From contig CAZCVE010000011.1 in NCBI GenBank assembly GCA_964502175.1, positions 1 through 64,000 of the forward strand: a DNA stretch of 64,000 nucleotides, given 5' to 3'. Every line of letters begins with the position of its first letter. The first letter of the stretch is position 1. Positions 35,728 through 44,750 of this stretch are shown one piece after another. Made by a program: the position numbers and the translations under genes. Below the pieces are notes generated by a model. The model ran no database searches. It saw only the letters and a list, made by a program, of their open reading frames with translations, and had not been told where the DNA came from. Source of the stretch: JAFLCL01 sp964502175. Its GTDB lineage: Bacteria; Myxococcota_A; Polyangia; Polyangiales; Sandaracinaceae.

Positions 35728-36300
35728 ATGACGCGCTCAAGCACGATCGGCTCTTCCGGCGGCTCTACTCCGACCTCGACATCGCGCGCGACGCTCTCGC
35801 GAGCGCCTTGCCACCCGAGGTGGCCGAGACTGCCGCTGATCATCCCCATCGTCGTCACCCATGGCCCGCGCGGGCAGCGGACGCGACGCGACCTGATCGA
35901 TCTCGTCGACATCACCGGTATCGAGCGCGAGCGCCTCGCTGCCTCGGCCACCGAGACTGGCCTCGAGGCGGTCAGAGACGTGGTGCGGTACGTTCTCGAG
36001 GTCCATCAGCAGCTCGACGTCGAACGCCTGGCGGCCATCGCAGCCACCGTTCACCCTTTCGCAGGAGATGAGATCATGACGACAGCACGCGAACTGCTGG
36101 ACCGCGGTCGCGCCGAGGGGCGGGCTGAGGGCAAGGCCGAGGGTCGTCGCGCGACGCTCCGTCGGCTTCTCACTCTGAAGTTCCGGAGCGCGGTGACGCC
36201 CAGCATTCTCGAAGCCCTCGCCGTGGCGGATGCCGAGACGCTCGATCGCTGGGAAGAGCGGCTCCTCACCGCGACGACCGTCGAAGACGTGCTGGTCTGA
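35728..36300 (+). pseudogene. Rpn-family nuclease/transposase pseudogene (internal deletions)
   Basis: This is a decayed copy of the gene at 55315-56346. The start aligns with its MTRSKHDRLFRRLYSDL only after a one-base shift. The sequence then jumps from PPEVAE to LPLIIPIVVTHGPRG, losing about 85 residues that in the intact copy hold the PD-(D/E)XK catalytic region. A second jump after GIERERL leads to TGLEAVRDVVRYVLEVHQ, losing about 65 more. The C-terminus (IMTTARELLDRGRAEGRAEG; LKFRSAVTPSILEALAVADA) is well kept. Only two AEG units remain where the intact copy has more. It lies directly before the convergent halogenase-like gene. Confidence 0.85.
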
Positions 36301-36307
36301 TCGGCAA

Positions 36308-38143
36308 CTACTCGGCGAACGCCGGCTCGACGCTCTCCGACTCGAACGCTCGCGCGATCATCGCCTCGAGGTCGCCCGCATCCTCGTGGACGTCCATGCG
36401 ACCGAGGCAGCGCTCCATGTCGCGCGCGATGGGAGAGAGCGAGCGACGACGTGCGCCGCCTTCGTGGCTCATCGCCGCGATGCGCTCGTGCTGCGGTCGA
36501 CGCGGCCAGCTCGCGAGACCGCTCGCGCGCGCGAGGTCGGCGCCGAGCGTGGGACCGAGCGCGGCGAGCGAGCGCAAGACGACCTCGTCGAGGACCTCCT
36601 GCGCCAGCGCGAGCTTCTCGACCATGTAGGCGTGGACCTCGTCGACGCTCATCTCCCTCTCGAGATCGAGGTGGAGGTTCGCGAGGATCGACGGCACCGG
36701 CGGGAGCGTGACGTGCACGGGCTTCTGCGGATCGTTCGCGCGCTTCGCCCACTCGGAGAGCACCTTCTGCGCGCGGAATTGCAGCGTGCGGAACTCCTCG
36801 GCGATCGCGTCGAACCGCGCGTGCTCGGCCTCGGGCAGCTCGTACAGCCGACGGAAGAAGTACTGACAGACGAACGACCAGTAGTTGAAGTCGTCCCAGT
36901 AGATCTTCGCCGCCATGGCGCGCGGGCTGCCGTAGAGCGGCGCGGCCTTGCGGTACGTCTCCGTCGCAGCGTCCGCGAAGCGCAGGTAGAAGCGGTCGTA
37001 GCGCTCGGCCAAGCGCGCGACCTGGGCCTCGGCATCGGCGCCGCCGCGCATCATCGCCTTCACGATCTGCGTGGTGAACGAGTTGCCGATCGCGATGAAG
37101 TCCGAGCCCGGCGAGTAGAACGGATCAGCGAACACGCCCGCTTCCCCCACGAGAGACCAGCGGTCCTTCGAGAAGCACTGCGACGATCCGTGGCTGTAGT
37201 GACGGAGGCAGAGGAAGTCCTCGGCCGGCATGTCCTTCACGTGCGCGTAGCAGAGCGGCTCGTGCTTCTTCAGCCACTCGAGCGACTTCTCGAGCGTGTT
37301 GATCGTGTTGAAGGGATGGACCGCGTCGTGGACCACGATGCCGAGCGACGTGTGCTGCTCGCCTCCGCCCATCGAGGCCTCGGTGCCGGCCGCGAGCGGG
37401 ATGTACCAGAACCAGTAGCCCGTCCCCATGAAGTGGACCGTCGAGTACCAGCGGATGTGCTCGGGGTCGCGCGCATGCCAGGAGGTCTCGCTCGCGGGTA
37501 CGAGATCCTTCACGTCGACGAGGCCCTTCACGCGCCACCACGACGCGTTCGCCTCGTGACCGCTCGGGCGCGTGAGGCCGAGCTTGTTCCGCACGATCGC
37601 GCGGCGACCCGCGGCGTCGACGAAGTAGCGCGCCCTCAGCACGCGCGGATCGTCGCCGCCGAGGCGCTCGATCTGCACACGGTGATCGCCAGCGTCGGTC
37701 GCGAGCTCCACGTCCTTCACCGTGTAGCCCTCGAGGAGTGTCACGCCGTCCGCCTCGTTCATCGTGCGGAGATCGTTCTCGAGCCGGCCGCGATCGAGCT
37801 GGAACGAAGGCACCTTCGGCAGCTGCGGCGGCCCGATCTCGGTGCGCTGCTCGAGCGCGTGCGTGTGGCCGCCACCCGGGAAGAAGCGGAGGCCGTTCTT
37901 CACGAAGTGCTCGCGCCGCAGGTACTCGGCGAGCCCGAGGACCACACCGAAGTAGTTCGAACTCAGCTCGACGGACGACTCACCCACTTTGTGCGCAGCC
38001 GCGGGCAGCGGGCGCTTCTGACGCTCCACCACGCAGACGCGCGCTTCGGGGATCTCGCGGCGCAGCTGCCTCGCGAGGGTGAGCCCGGCGAGTCCTCCAC
38101 CGGCGATGACGACGTCGAAGCGATCCTGTTCGGGCTGGCTCAT
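36308..38143 (-). CDS. FAD-dependent oxidoreductase, flavin-halogenase-like
   Basis: The protein is 611 aa from ATG 38143. FDVVIAGGGLAGLTLA (9-24) is the FAD-binding fold. GYWFWYIP (242-249) matches the GxWxWxIP signature of flavin-dependent halogenases, KVGESS (52-57) matches their GES/GEA motif, and Lys82 in VKNGLRFF is placed like the catalytic lysine. VGEAGVFADPFYSPGSDFIA is the second FAD contact. The C-terminal 200 residues are helical, as in PrnA-like enzymes. Halogenation needs a flavin reductase and a substrate pathway, neither of which is next door. It could be an oxidoreductase that only shares the fold. Confidence 0.75.
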   Translation of the reverse strand: MSQPEQDRFDVVIAGGGLAGLTLARQLRREIPEARVCVVERQKRPLPAAAHKVGESSVELSSNYFGVVLGLAEYLRREHFVKNGLRFFPGGGHTHALEQRTEIGPPQLPKVPSFQLDRGRLENDLRTMNEADGVTLLEGYTVKDVELATDAGDHRVQIERLGGDDPRVLRARYFVDAAGRRAIVRNKLGLTRPSGHEANASWWRVKGLVDVKDLVPASETSWHARDPEHIRWYSTVHFMGTGYWFWYIPLAAGTEASMGGGEQHTSLGIVVHDAVHPFNTINTLEKSLEWLKKHEPLCYAHVKDMPAEDFLCLRHYSHGSSQCFSKDRWSLVGEAGVFADPFYSPGSDFIAIGNSFTTQIVKAMMRGGADAEAQVARLAERYDRFYLRFADAATETYRKAAPLYGSPRAMAAKIYWDDFNYWSFVCQYFFRRLYELPEAEHARFDAIAEEFRTLQFRAQKVLSEWAKRANDPQKPVHVTLPPVPSILANLHLDLEREMSVDEVHAYMVEKLALAQEVLDEVVLRSLAALGPTLGADLARASGLASWPRRPQHERIAAMSHEGGARRRSLSPIARDMERCLGRMDVHEDAGDLEAMIARAFESESVEPAFAE

Positions 38144-38213
38144 GCGGCGGGGATGATAGCGCCGGCCTCCACGCGCCAAGGGAGGTCACGCACACTCACC
38201 GGTTGGGGGTGCG

Positions 38214-39272
38214 TCACCAGGTGATGCTCACCATGCCGCCCTCGCCGATCTCGCCGGGATCTCCTCCACGCGCGCCCTCGCTCACCGCGCACGCCGTGGT
38301 GCTGCACGCGCTGCTGCCGCCATGCCCCGCAAACGCAGCCATGAAGCCAGTGACGGCGCCGCCTGGACCGCCCGGCCACCCGCCGCCGCCGCCGCCGCCG
38401 CCCCCGGTGATGATGGAGACGCCCGCGCCGCCGCCGCCCCCGAGACCGCCCGCCGCGCCCGCGCACGGAGACGAACCGCCGATGAACGTCGGGTAGCCAC
38501 GACCCGCTTCGCCACGGCCGCCGCTGCCGCCGCTCGACCCCGCGCCGCCACCACCGAACCCGTTGCCCGGAGGACGCGTCACGTCGGCGCCCGTCGCGCA
38601 GTCGAAGTCCGCGGCGCAGCCCACGGTGCGGCCCGTCGCGCCGCCTCCGCCCGCCGCCACGAGGAGCAAGCCGCCCGCGTCGTCGAACACCCCGCTGAGC
38701 CCACCGCCGCCTCCTGCGCCGCCGCCGCACCCACGCGGCGAGCCGCCACCGCCTGCGCCCACGACCACGAGGAGCGTCGTGCCGGGCATCAACAACACGT
38801 CGGTCTCGACGAAGCTCGCGCCGCCGCCCGCGCGACGGCCATCGGTTCCGTCGTAGCCGCCACCACCACCGCCCACGGCGACGAGGTGGAGCGCGCGCAC
38901 ACCCTCGGGCACGACGAACGTGCGCGTGCCTGCCGTGGTGCAAGCGAGCGCACGCGCGAAGACGGTGCAGCCGACGCCGCCGTCGCTCGGCGGAACAGGC
39001 GCATCGATCGCCGCATCAGGGAGCACGTAGGCGTCGACACTGCTGGCGTCGCGAAGCGTCCCTCCGTCGAGCGCACGCGCGTCCACGCCGGCTGCGTCGA
39101 GCCCCGGGGCGTCGAGCCCGGGAGCATCGACGGCGCTGGCGTCCGTCCGCGATCCGGAGTCGAGCGCAGCACGCGCATCGACGCCGGCGTCGTCGACGGG
39201 ATCGAGCGCGCGCAGCGGCGTGCAGGCCGCGACGAGCGGCAGCGCGAGGGTCACGGCGCGCAGCGCATGCAT
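38214..39272 (-). CDS. Glycine-rich lipoprotein
   Basis: The protein is 352 aa. MHALRAVTLALPLVAAC is a lipoprotein signal. Residues 25-95 are an extreme Asp/Ala linker (DAPGLDAPGLDAAGVDARAL). The remainder is dominated by Gly-rich loops (VAVGGGGGGYDG, VVGAGGGGSPRG, VAAGGGGATG) with spaced Cys, the pattern of the Gly-rich region found in ALK-type receptors and bacterial surface proteins. The core probably folds as polyglycine-II-like packed helices on a beta scaffold. Location: outer membrane surface or periplasm. No enzymatic motif is present. Confidence 0.8.
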   Translation of the reverse strand: MHALRAVTLALPLVAACTPLRALDPVDDAGVDARAALDSGSRTDASAVDAPGLDAPGLDAAGVDARALDGGTLRDASSVDAYVLPDAAIDAPVPPSDGGVGCTVFARALACTTAGTRTFVVPEGVRALHLVAVGGGGGGYDGTDGRRAGGGASFVETDVLLMPGTTLLVVVGAGGGGSPRGCGGGAGGGGGLSGVFDDAGGLLLVAAGGGGATGRTVGCAADFDCATGADVTRPPGNGFGGGGAGSSGGSGGRGEAGRGYPTFIGGSSPCAGAAGGLGGGGGAGVSIITGGGGGGGGGWPGGPGGAVTGFMAAFAGHGGSSACSTTACAVSEGARGGDPGEIGEGGMVSITW

Positions 39273-39320
39273 CGGGTGAATCCTAGACGATCCACACGCA
39301 CGCGCGCGCCGCGCTGACGC

Positions 39321-39854
39321 TCAGCTGCAGGAGCAGGTCGGCCCGCTCGCCGCGAGGCGCAGCTCGCACGGCGCTTCGCACGTCTCCATCACGGCGTAGT
39401 CGAGCGCGAGATCCGCGCGGCAGTCGTGATCGGGGGCCTCGGGCATCGCGATGCCCGGGCAGCCCGCGATGCCGATCCACTCTTCCTGGTATGCGAGCGA
39501 GAAGCCGCCCGGCGTCGAGCCGACGACCGTCCACTCGCGGTGGAGCGACGCGCCCTCGCACGTCGCGATCGGAACGTCGTACGCGCCGTGGAAGCCCGAG
39601 GCCTGCGCGAGCGAGACGCGCGCGCCGTCGGCGAGGCCGATGTTCAGCACGTCGTCGGACGACACGACCGCGACCTGTCCCATCGCGCCCGTGTTGCGCG
39701 CCGGCGAGCACGCGTCGCGCTCCGTCGTGACGGTCAGCTCGTAGATCCCGGAGCCCACGTCCGTCGCTCCGTGCGAGGAGCTGCAGGCCGAGAGCGTGAG
39801 AAGAGACGAAACGACACCGAGCGCGATCGAGCCGCGCGAGAACGTGTTGCCCAT
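39321..39854 (-). CDS. Lipoprotein, unknown function
   Basis: The protein is 177 aa from ATG 39854 with GGGAGG 6 nt upstream. MGNTFSRGSIALGVVSSLLT followed by LSAC gives the lipobox. The mature part is beta-rich with eight or so cysteines (ACSPARN, TCEGAS, GCPGIAM, DCRADLA, TCEAPCELRLA, TCSCS), so it is likely disulfide-bonded outside the cytoplasm. No family was recognised. It is divergent from the esterase lipoprotein gene across 98 bp. Confidence 0.75.
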   Translation of the reverse strand: MGNTFSRGSIALGVVSSLLTLSACSSSHGATDVGSGIYELTVTTERDACSPARNTGAMGQVAVVSSDDVLNIGLADGARVSLAQASGFHGAYDVPIATCEGASLHREWTVVGSTPGGFSLAYQEEWIGIAGCPGIAMPEAPDHDCRADLALDYAVMETCEAPCELRLAASGPTCSCS

Positions 39855-39952
39855 GAGGAGCCTCCCGACGCTCGGATAACGGGCTTCGGACCTCGGCGTC
39901 AAAAAAATGCGCGAGCGTGGATCCGCGCTCGGCGCTCGGGCAGCATGGGAAC
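39855..39952. promoter_or_regulatory. Divergent promoter region
   Basis: Ninety-eight bp separate the lipoprotein start (39854, minus) and the esterase start (39953, plus). It contains an A-tract (AAAAAAA at 39901-39907), rare in this GC-rich window. No confident -10/-35 pair or palindrome was seen. Confidence 0.4.
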
Positions 39953-41158
39953 GTGCGCACACGCCTCGCCGTCAGCGCGTGTCTCGTCGTCTCCGCCGCG
40001 TGCGGCCGGCAGAACTACGACGCGCGCGAGGATGCGGGCCTCGCCGCCGACACGCGCATCGGCGTGGATGCCTCGTGTGCGGCAGGCGACGTTCGTCTGC
40101 TCGACGGATCGTGCGCGCCGCCTCTCACGCTCGAGGTCGCTCCGACCCTCGGAGCGCGCAGCACGATCCTCGGAGTGACGGTGAACGGTCCCGCGACGCT
40201 GCATGCCGCGGTCGTCGCCCCGGGCACGGGAGCGACGGCCACCGTCGACGACGCGCTCGCGATGCCCGCCGCCACCCCCGATCGCGACGTCGACGCCGCG
40301 ATCACGCAGCTCCAGGTCCGTCATCCGGAAGGCGCCGCGATCGATCTCCACGTCGTCGCACATCGACGCCTCGCAGACGGATCGCGCGAGGCGCTCGTGT
40401 GGAGCGAGGACACCACGAGCGAGGCGCTGATCACGATCCGCACGATCACGTTCGGCGCGACGACGGTCGAGACCGCCGTGTTCGTGCCCGACGCGGCCCG
40501 CGCCGATCCGACGATCGAGCGTCCTGCGATCCTGTTCCTCCACGGCTGGGGCGGCGCGACCGCCGTGCCCGACGCGTCGGGTCTCGCGATGGACGGGGGC
40601 CTGCTCGAGCGCATCGTCTCGCAGCCCGGCGTCTACGAAGACTTCCCGTTCTTCGTCGTCGCGCCGCACTGCATCGAGACGGTGCACGGCGGCTGCTGGG
40701 GATGGACGAACCACACGCTGCCGATCGCTGCGCTCGACGACGTCGCGAGCGCGTACACGATCGACGGGCGCCGCACGTACGTGAGCGGCCTGTCGACCGG
40801 CGGACAAGGCACGTTCACGGTCGCGTCGATGCACTCGGAGCGCTTCGCCGCGGCGATCCCGATCGCCTCGACCTACGACATGGCCACGCCGGTCTGCCAG
40901 ATGCTCGACGTGCCCGTGTGGGCGTTCCACGGCGAGTTCGACACGCTCCAGCCGCGCTCGAACACCGAGACGTACCTCGCGACGATCCGCGACGACTGCG
41001 CAGGCGCGCCGACCGAGGATCCCAGCCTGACGCTGATCCCGTGCCGCGACGGCTCGAGCGATCACTGCGGCTGGGTGGAGGCCTTCGACGGCACACACGG
41101 CGCGGCCGTCGGTGGCTTCGGCTCGGTCTTCGACTGGCTCCTCTCACACTCCCGCTGA
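39953..41158 (+). CDS. Alpha/beta-hydrolase lipoprotein (esterase/depolymerase-like)
   Basis: The protein is about 401 aa from GTG 39953 (GGGA just upstream). MRTRLAVSACLVVSAAC carries the lipobox. After a beta-rich N-terminal third, the hydrolase domain begins at ERPAILFLHGWGGATAVPDA. The nucleophile elbow is GLSTGGQGTF (Ser), with the acid probably in WAFHGEFDTLQP and the base His in the SSDHCGW segment. The order and the CIETVHGGCWGW loop recall PHB-depolymerase/feruloyl-esterase-like lipoproteins. It is likely anchored in the outer membrane. The substrate is unknown. Confidence 0.8.
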   Translation: MRTRLAVSACLVVSAACGRQNYDAREDAGLAADTRIGVDASCAAGDVRLLDGSCAPPLTLEVAPTLGARSTILGVTVNGPATLHAAVVAPGTGATATVDDALAMPAATPDRDVDAAITQLQVRHPEGAAIDLHVVAHRRLADGSREALVWSEDTTSEALITIRTITFGATTVETAVFVPDAARADPTIERPAILFLHGWGGATAVPDASGLAMDGGLLERIVSQPGVYEDFPFFVVAPHCIETVHGGCWGWTNHTLPIAALDDVASAYTIDGRRTYVSGLSTGGQGTFTVASMHSERFAAAIPIASTYDMATPVCQMLDVPVWAFHGEFDTLQPRSNTETYLATIRDDCAGAPTEDPSLTLIPCRDGSSDHCGWVEAFDGTHGAAVGGFGSVFDWLLSHSR

Positions 41159-41225
41159 ACGGGCGCGCGACGGAGCGTGAGCGAGCGCGTGGCCTGCGCC
41201 GACGCGATCCGGTATGCGAGCGCGC

Positions 41226-42200
41226 ATGAAGCTCGCCTCCCTCCGCCAAGGTCGTGATGGTGCGTTGATCGTCGTCTCGAGGGACGGCACCCGCTATGCG
41301 CACGCCGCGTCGATCGCCGCGACGATGCAGTGCGCTCTGGACGAGTGGGACACGCTCTCGCCACGTCTGCTCGAGCTCGCACGCGCCGTCGAAGACGGAA
41401 CGGCGACGACGCACCCGCTCGACCCCGCGCAGCTCGCGTCGCCGCTCCCGCGCGCCTACGAGTGGGTCGACGGCTCGGCGTACATCAACCACATCGTGCT
41501 CGTGCGGAAGGCGCGCGGCGCGGAGCCGCCGGCCACGCTGCGGACGGATCCGCTCGTCTACCAGGGCGGCTCGAGCGTGCTGCTCTCGCCGACTGATCCG
41601 ATCCCGCTCCGCGATCCGGCGTGGGGCTGCGACTTCGAGTCCGAGGTCGCCGTGATCCTCGGCGACACGCCGCAGGGGACCACGAAGGAAGACGCGCATC
41701 GCTTCGTCCGGCTCGTCGTGCTCGTGAACGACGTGACGCTCCGCAACCTGATCCCCGACGAGCTCGCGAAGGGCTTCGGCTTCTTCCAGAGCAAGCCCGC
41801 GAGCGCGTTCTCGCCGTTCGCGGTCACGCCCGACGAGCTCGGCGACGCCTGGAAGGAAGGCCGCCTCCACCTGCCGCTCGTCACGCGCCTCAACGGCGAG
41901 CTCGCCGGCGATCCGAACGCGGGCCCGGAGATGCACTTCTCGTTCTACGAGCTGATCGCGCACCTCACGAAGACGCGCGCGTACGGCGCCGGAACCATCC
42001 TCGGGAGCGGCACCGTGTCGAACGAGGATCCCGCGCGCGGCGTCTCGTGCCTCGCCGAGAAGCGCACGCGCGAGACGCTCGCGAACGGAAAGCCCACGAC
42101 GCCCTTCTTGGCGTTCGGCGATCGCGTCCAGATCGAGATGAAGAACGCCGCGGGGCAGTCGATCTTCGGCACGATCGATCAGACCGTCACGAAGCTCTGA
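41226..42200 (+). CDS. Fumarylacetoacetate hydrolase-family protein
   Basis: The protein is 324 aa from ATG 41226; ATG 41214 adds four residues. The FAH core is recognisable: SVLLSPTDPIPLRDPAWGCD, then DFESEVAVILGD (metal-binding Glu pair), and GAGTILGSGTVSN followed by CLAEKRTRE. The N-terminal ASLRQGRDGALIVVSRDGTR is typical of the long-form FAH-family proteins linked to aromatic-compound or tyrosine breakdown. It probably hydrolyses a C-C bond of a beta-keto acid using Mg2+ or Ca2+. The benzoate-CoA ligase-like gene is 16 kb away, so no pathway is implied. Confidence 0.9.
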   Translation: MKLASLRQGRDGALIVVSRDGTRYAHAASIAATMQCALDEWDTLSPRLLELARAVEDGTATTHPLDPAQLASPLPRAYEWVDGSAYINHIVLVRKARGAEPPATLRTDPLVYQGGSSVLLSPTDPIPLRDPAWGCDFESEVAVILGDTPQGTTKEDAHRFVRLVVLVNDVTLRNLIPDELAKGFGFFQSKPASAFSPFAVTPDELGDAWKEGRLHLPLVTRLNGELAGDPNAGPEMHFSFYELIAHLTKTRAYGAGTILGSGTVSNEDPARGVSCLAEKRTRETLANGKPTTPFLAFGDRVQIEMKNAAGQSIFGTIDQTVTKL

Positions 42201-42210
42201 TCACGACCGA

Positions 42211-42633
42211 TCACGAGGCCGGAGCCTCGACGAGCGCGGGGGCTGGCGAGGGCGTCGACACGCGGGGGTTGGCGAGGCGACGCGAGTCCGGCCTGAGCCA
42301 CCACGACGCCACCGTCAGGCCGAGGAGCACGAGCGGGGTGATCACCTTGCCCGCGTCGTCACCGGCGAACGCGTGTGAGGCCGCGGCTCCCGTCAGGTCG
42401 AACACGATGCCGGCGTACGCCCACTCCTTGAGGAGCGGCATGCCGGGCGCGAGGACCGCGAGCGCGCCGGCGACCTTCCAGAGGCCGAGCACCGTCGCGA
42501 AGTAGTCGGGGTAGCCGAGGTGCCGCATGCCCTCCATCAGCTCGGCGGGCTGCATCAGATCCATCGTGCCGCCCATGCCCATCGCCATCGCGACGAGCGC
42601 AGTGGGGACCCAGTAACCAATCGTCTTGCCCAT
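42211..42633 (-). CDS. DoxX-family membrane protein
   Basis: The protein is 140 aa from ATG 42633 with AGGAGG 9 nt upstream. It has four membrane helices (TIGYWVPTALVAMAMGMGG; DYFATVLGLWKVAGALAVLA; LLKEWAYAGIVFDLTGAAAS; VITPLVLLGLTVASWWL), with LGLWKVAGALAVLAPG and EWAYAGIVFDLTGA typical of the DoxX/DoxX-like family. Members are often redox-linked or of unknown function. It is divergent from a LysR regulator 92 bp away, a layout that suggests direct control by that regulator. Confidence 0.85.
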   Translation of the reverse strand: MGKTIGYWVPTALVAMAMGMGGTMDLMQPAELMEGMRHLGYPDYFATVLGLWKVAGALAVLAPGMPLLKEWAYAGIVFDLTGAAASHAFAGDDAGKVITPLVLLGLTVASWWLRPDSRRLANPRVSTPSPAPALVEAPAS

Positions 42634-42724
42634 GGGAACGAACCTCCTGTGGTCCGTACCTGCTGCCCGATCGATTCGTCGCCATTGCGCGCGAGTGGAC
42701 TTCATCTGCTACCAAACGATCCAA
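42634..42724. promoter_or_regulatory. DoxX/LysR divergent promoter region
   Basis: Ninety-one bp lie between the DoxX start and the LysR start. LysR regulators usually bind between themselves and a divergent target at T-N11-A palindromes. Several short A/T-richer stretches occur (CTACCAAACGATCCAAATG near 42709), but no single palindrome stands out. Confidence 0.4.
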
Positions 42725-43699
42725 ATGCCCCGAGCCCACGTCGCGACCGCATCGGAGCCCCTCGAGACGGCCGAGCTGCTCGCGTTCACGCGCGTCGTCG
42801 AGGCGAAGTCGCTCTCGAAGGCCGCGCAACAGCTGAAGATCCCGCGCGCCACGCTCGGTCGTCGGCTCGCGCGTCTCGAGGAGCGGCTCGGCACGCGTCT
42901 CGTGCGACGCACCACGCGCAGCCTCGCGATCACCGACGCGGGCGAGCTCCTCTACCACCGTGCGCGCGTCGCCCTCGACGCGATCACGCAGGCCGAGTCC
43001 GCGGTGCGACGCGGGGACGGCGCGCTGCGCGGTGAGCTGCGCGTCTCGCTCCCGCCGGTGTCGACGCCGGAGTTCGTCGACGTGCTTCTCTCCTTCGCGC
43101 GCGAGCACCCGGAGGTGCGCTGTCACTTCGACTTCTCCACGCGTCACGTCGACCTCTCGCGAGAGGGCTACGACGCGGCGCTGCGCGCGACGGACTCGGA
43201 GCTCGAGCCCGGCCTCGTCGCGAAGCTCATCTCACGCAGCCCGTCGGTGGCCGTCGCCTCGCCTCGCTACCTCGAGGCCAACGGCACGCCGCGCACCGCG
43301 AAGGAGCTGCAGGGTCACCGCTGCATCATGGGCTTTCGCCGCGGCGAGCACGCACAGACCACGTGGCCGCGCCTCGGCGGCGGCAGCGTGCGTGTGGAGG
43401 GGAGCTTCTTCGCGAACGATCACCGCGTCCTCGCGGAGGCGGTGTTCGCCGGCATGGGGATCGGGATGCTCCCGGAGATCTTCGTCCGCGAGCCGCTCGA
43501 GCGCGGCATCTTCGTCCGCGTGCTCCCGGAGATCCTCGGCGGCGACGCCCGCGTCTCGATCGTCTATGCAGAGCGCGAGCTCATGCCGCCGCAGCTGCGC
43601 GCCTTCGTCGACTGGGTGAGCGCGCGCCTGCCGGCGATCATGGTGAAGCCACCGTGCGACGGCGAGGCGATCGAGCGCGGCAAGAAGCGTCGACGCTGA
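42725..43699 (+). CDS. LysR-type transcriptional regulator
   Basis: The protein is 324 aa from ATG 42725. Residues 15-75 are the winged helix: LLAFTRVVEAKSLSKAAQQL followed by PRATLGRRLARLEERLGTRL. The effector domain follows with EGYDAALRAT, VAVASPRYLEANGTPRT, VFAGMGIGMLPEIFVREPLE, the pattern of the CrgA/AphB-like group. It has a Lys/Arg tail (GKKRRR). It is divergent from the DoxX gene and probably controls it, perhaps in response to a redox signal as several DoxX-linked LysR proteins do (family knowledge, not shown here). Confidence 0.9.
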   Translation: MPRAHVATASEPLETAELLAFTRVVEAKSLSKAAQQLKIPRATLGRRLARLEERLGTRLVRRTTRSLAITDAGELLYHRARVALDAITQAESAVRRGDGALRGELRVSLPPVSTPEFVDVLLSFAREHPEVRCHFDFSTRHVDLSREGYDAALRATDSELEPGLVAKLISRSPSVAVASPRYLEANGTPRTAKELQGHRCIMGFRRGEHAQTTWPRLGGGSVRVEGSFFANDHRVLAEAVFAGMGIGMLPEIFVREPLERGIFVRVLPEILGGDARVSIVYAERELMPPQLRAFVDWVSARLPAIMVKPPCDGEAIERGKKRRR

Positions 43700-43718
43700 T
43701 GCGCTCGGCCTCCCCCTC

Positions 43719-44336
43719 GTGCTCGAGAACATCGCAGCGCCGCTGCGCTGGCCCGACGACGAGGTCCCCGAGCCCGACTTCGTCGGAGAGATCGTCGAGC
43801 GAGCGGGCGTCGGGCTGCTCCTCGACGTCGCGAACCTGCACGCGAACGTGAGGAACGGCATCGCCGGGGTCGCGAGCGTGGACAAGTACTTGGATCGTCT
43901 TCCGCTCGAACGGATCGCCTACGTCCACGCGGCGGGCGGGGCGGCGGTCGAAGGACGCTGGCGAGACACCCACGCGCATCCCATCGGCCCAGGCACGCTC
44001 TCGTGCCTCGGAGCGCTCGTGCGCCGCGTCGGGCCAGGTGCGCTCGCGATCCTGCTCGAGCGTGATCACCACTTCGGCACACGGGTCGCGCTCGAAGCGG
44101 AGCTGGATGCGCTCGAGGCTGCGCACCTCGGCGCACACTCGCCAGAGACCGAGCTTGCGTCGCCGACACGCCCCCTCGCGTGCGTCGCGTCCGCTGGAGC
44201 GAGCTCGCTCGATGACCTCGTGACGGCGCTTCACCAGGAGGCGCCTCCGTCGCCAGTGTTCGATGCGGACGAGCTCGCCGACACACGCGCGATCGTCCGC
44301 GAGAAGCGCGCACGAGTCGGGTTGCGAGCCGAGTGA
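43719..44336 (+). pseudogene. DUF692/MNIO-family gene lacking its N-terminal half
   Basis: The 205 residues LVLENIAAPLRWPDDEVPEP, RAGVGLLLDVANLHANVRNG and LPLERIAYVHAAGGAAVEG match the C-terminal half of DUF692 multinuclear iron oxygenases (MbnB/TglH type), which are TIM barrels of about 270-300 aa. The first half, with several metal ligands, is missing. The matching frame continues only a few codons upstream before running into the 3' end of the LysR gene, so a deletion joined the two. GTG at 43719 is a nominal start. The last 60 residues are unusual for the family. No partner DUF2063 gene or precursor peptide is adjacent. Confidence 0.65.
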
Positions 44337-44345
44337 GTCGGTCGA

Positions 44346-44747
44346 TCAGCGCGCGTCTTCGCCGCGCGTGGGTGGCGCGCGGAGTGAGCCGACGCCGAAG
44401 GTGATCACCGAGGCGAGGTAGAGCGTGATCGAGGCGCCGAGCCCGATCGCGGTCGACCACATCGCGGTCGCGATCCCGTCCGAGAGCGCCGACGCGCGCT
44501 CGGCCGCAGGCACGCTCGCGACGGCGTCGAACGACATCACGAGCCCCACGATCGTCCCGACGATGCCGAGGTGATGAAGCACGATCGCGGCGATCGGCAT
44601 CCACGATGCGAGGCGCCACGCGCGCGTGCCGTGCTTCGCGGCGACGGAACGGCCCCAGAGAAACAAGCCCACCGTGATGAGCAGCGGAACGATCTCCGCC
44701 CCGCACATCGCGGGGATCGATGGAGTCACCTCGACGGACGGATCCAT
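44346..44747 (-). CDS. MotA/TolQ/ExbB-like membrane protein
   Basis: The protein is 133 aa with three membrane helices: CGAEIVPLLITVGLFLWG, WMPIAAIVLHHLGIVGTIVG and STAIGLGASITLYLASVITF. The pair GIVGTIVGLVMSFD and SDGIATAMWSTAIGLGASI follows the proton-channel motif of the ExbB/TolQ/MotA family, where the second segment carries Thr/Ser near A-x-x-T/S-A. It is shorter than classic ExbB and lacks the large cytoplasmic domain. It starts 3 bp after the formylglycine-like gene, so they share a transcript. Confidence 0.65.
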   Translation of the reverse strand: MDPSVEVTPSIPAMCGAEIVPLLITVGLFLWGRSVAAKHGTRAWRLASWMPIAAIVLHHLGIVGTIVGLVMSFDAVASVPAAERASALSDGIATAMWSTAIGLGASITLYLASVITFGVGSLRAPPTRGEDAR

Positions 44748-44750
44748 CGA

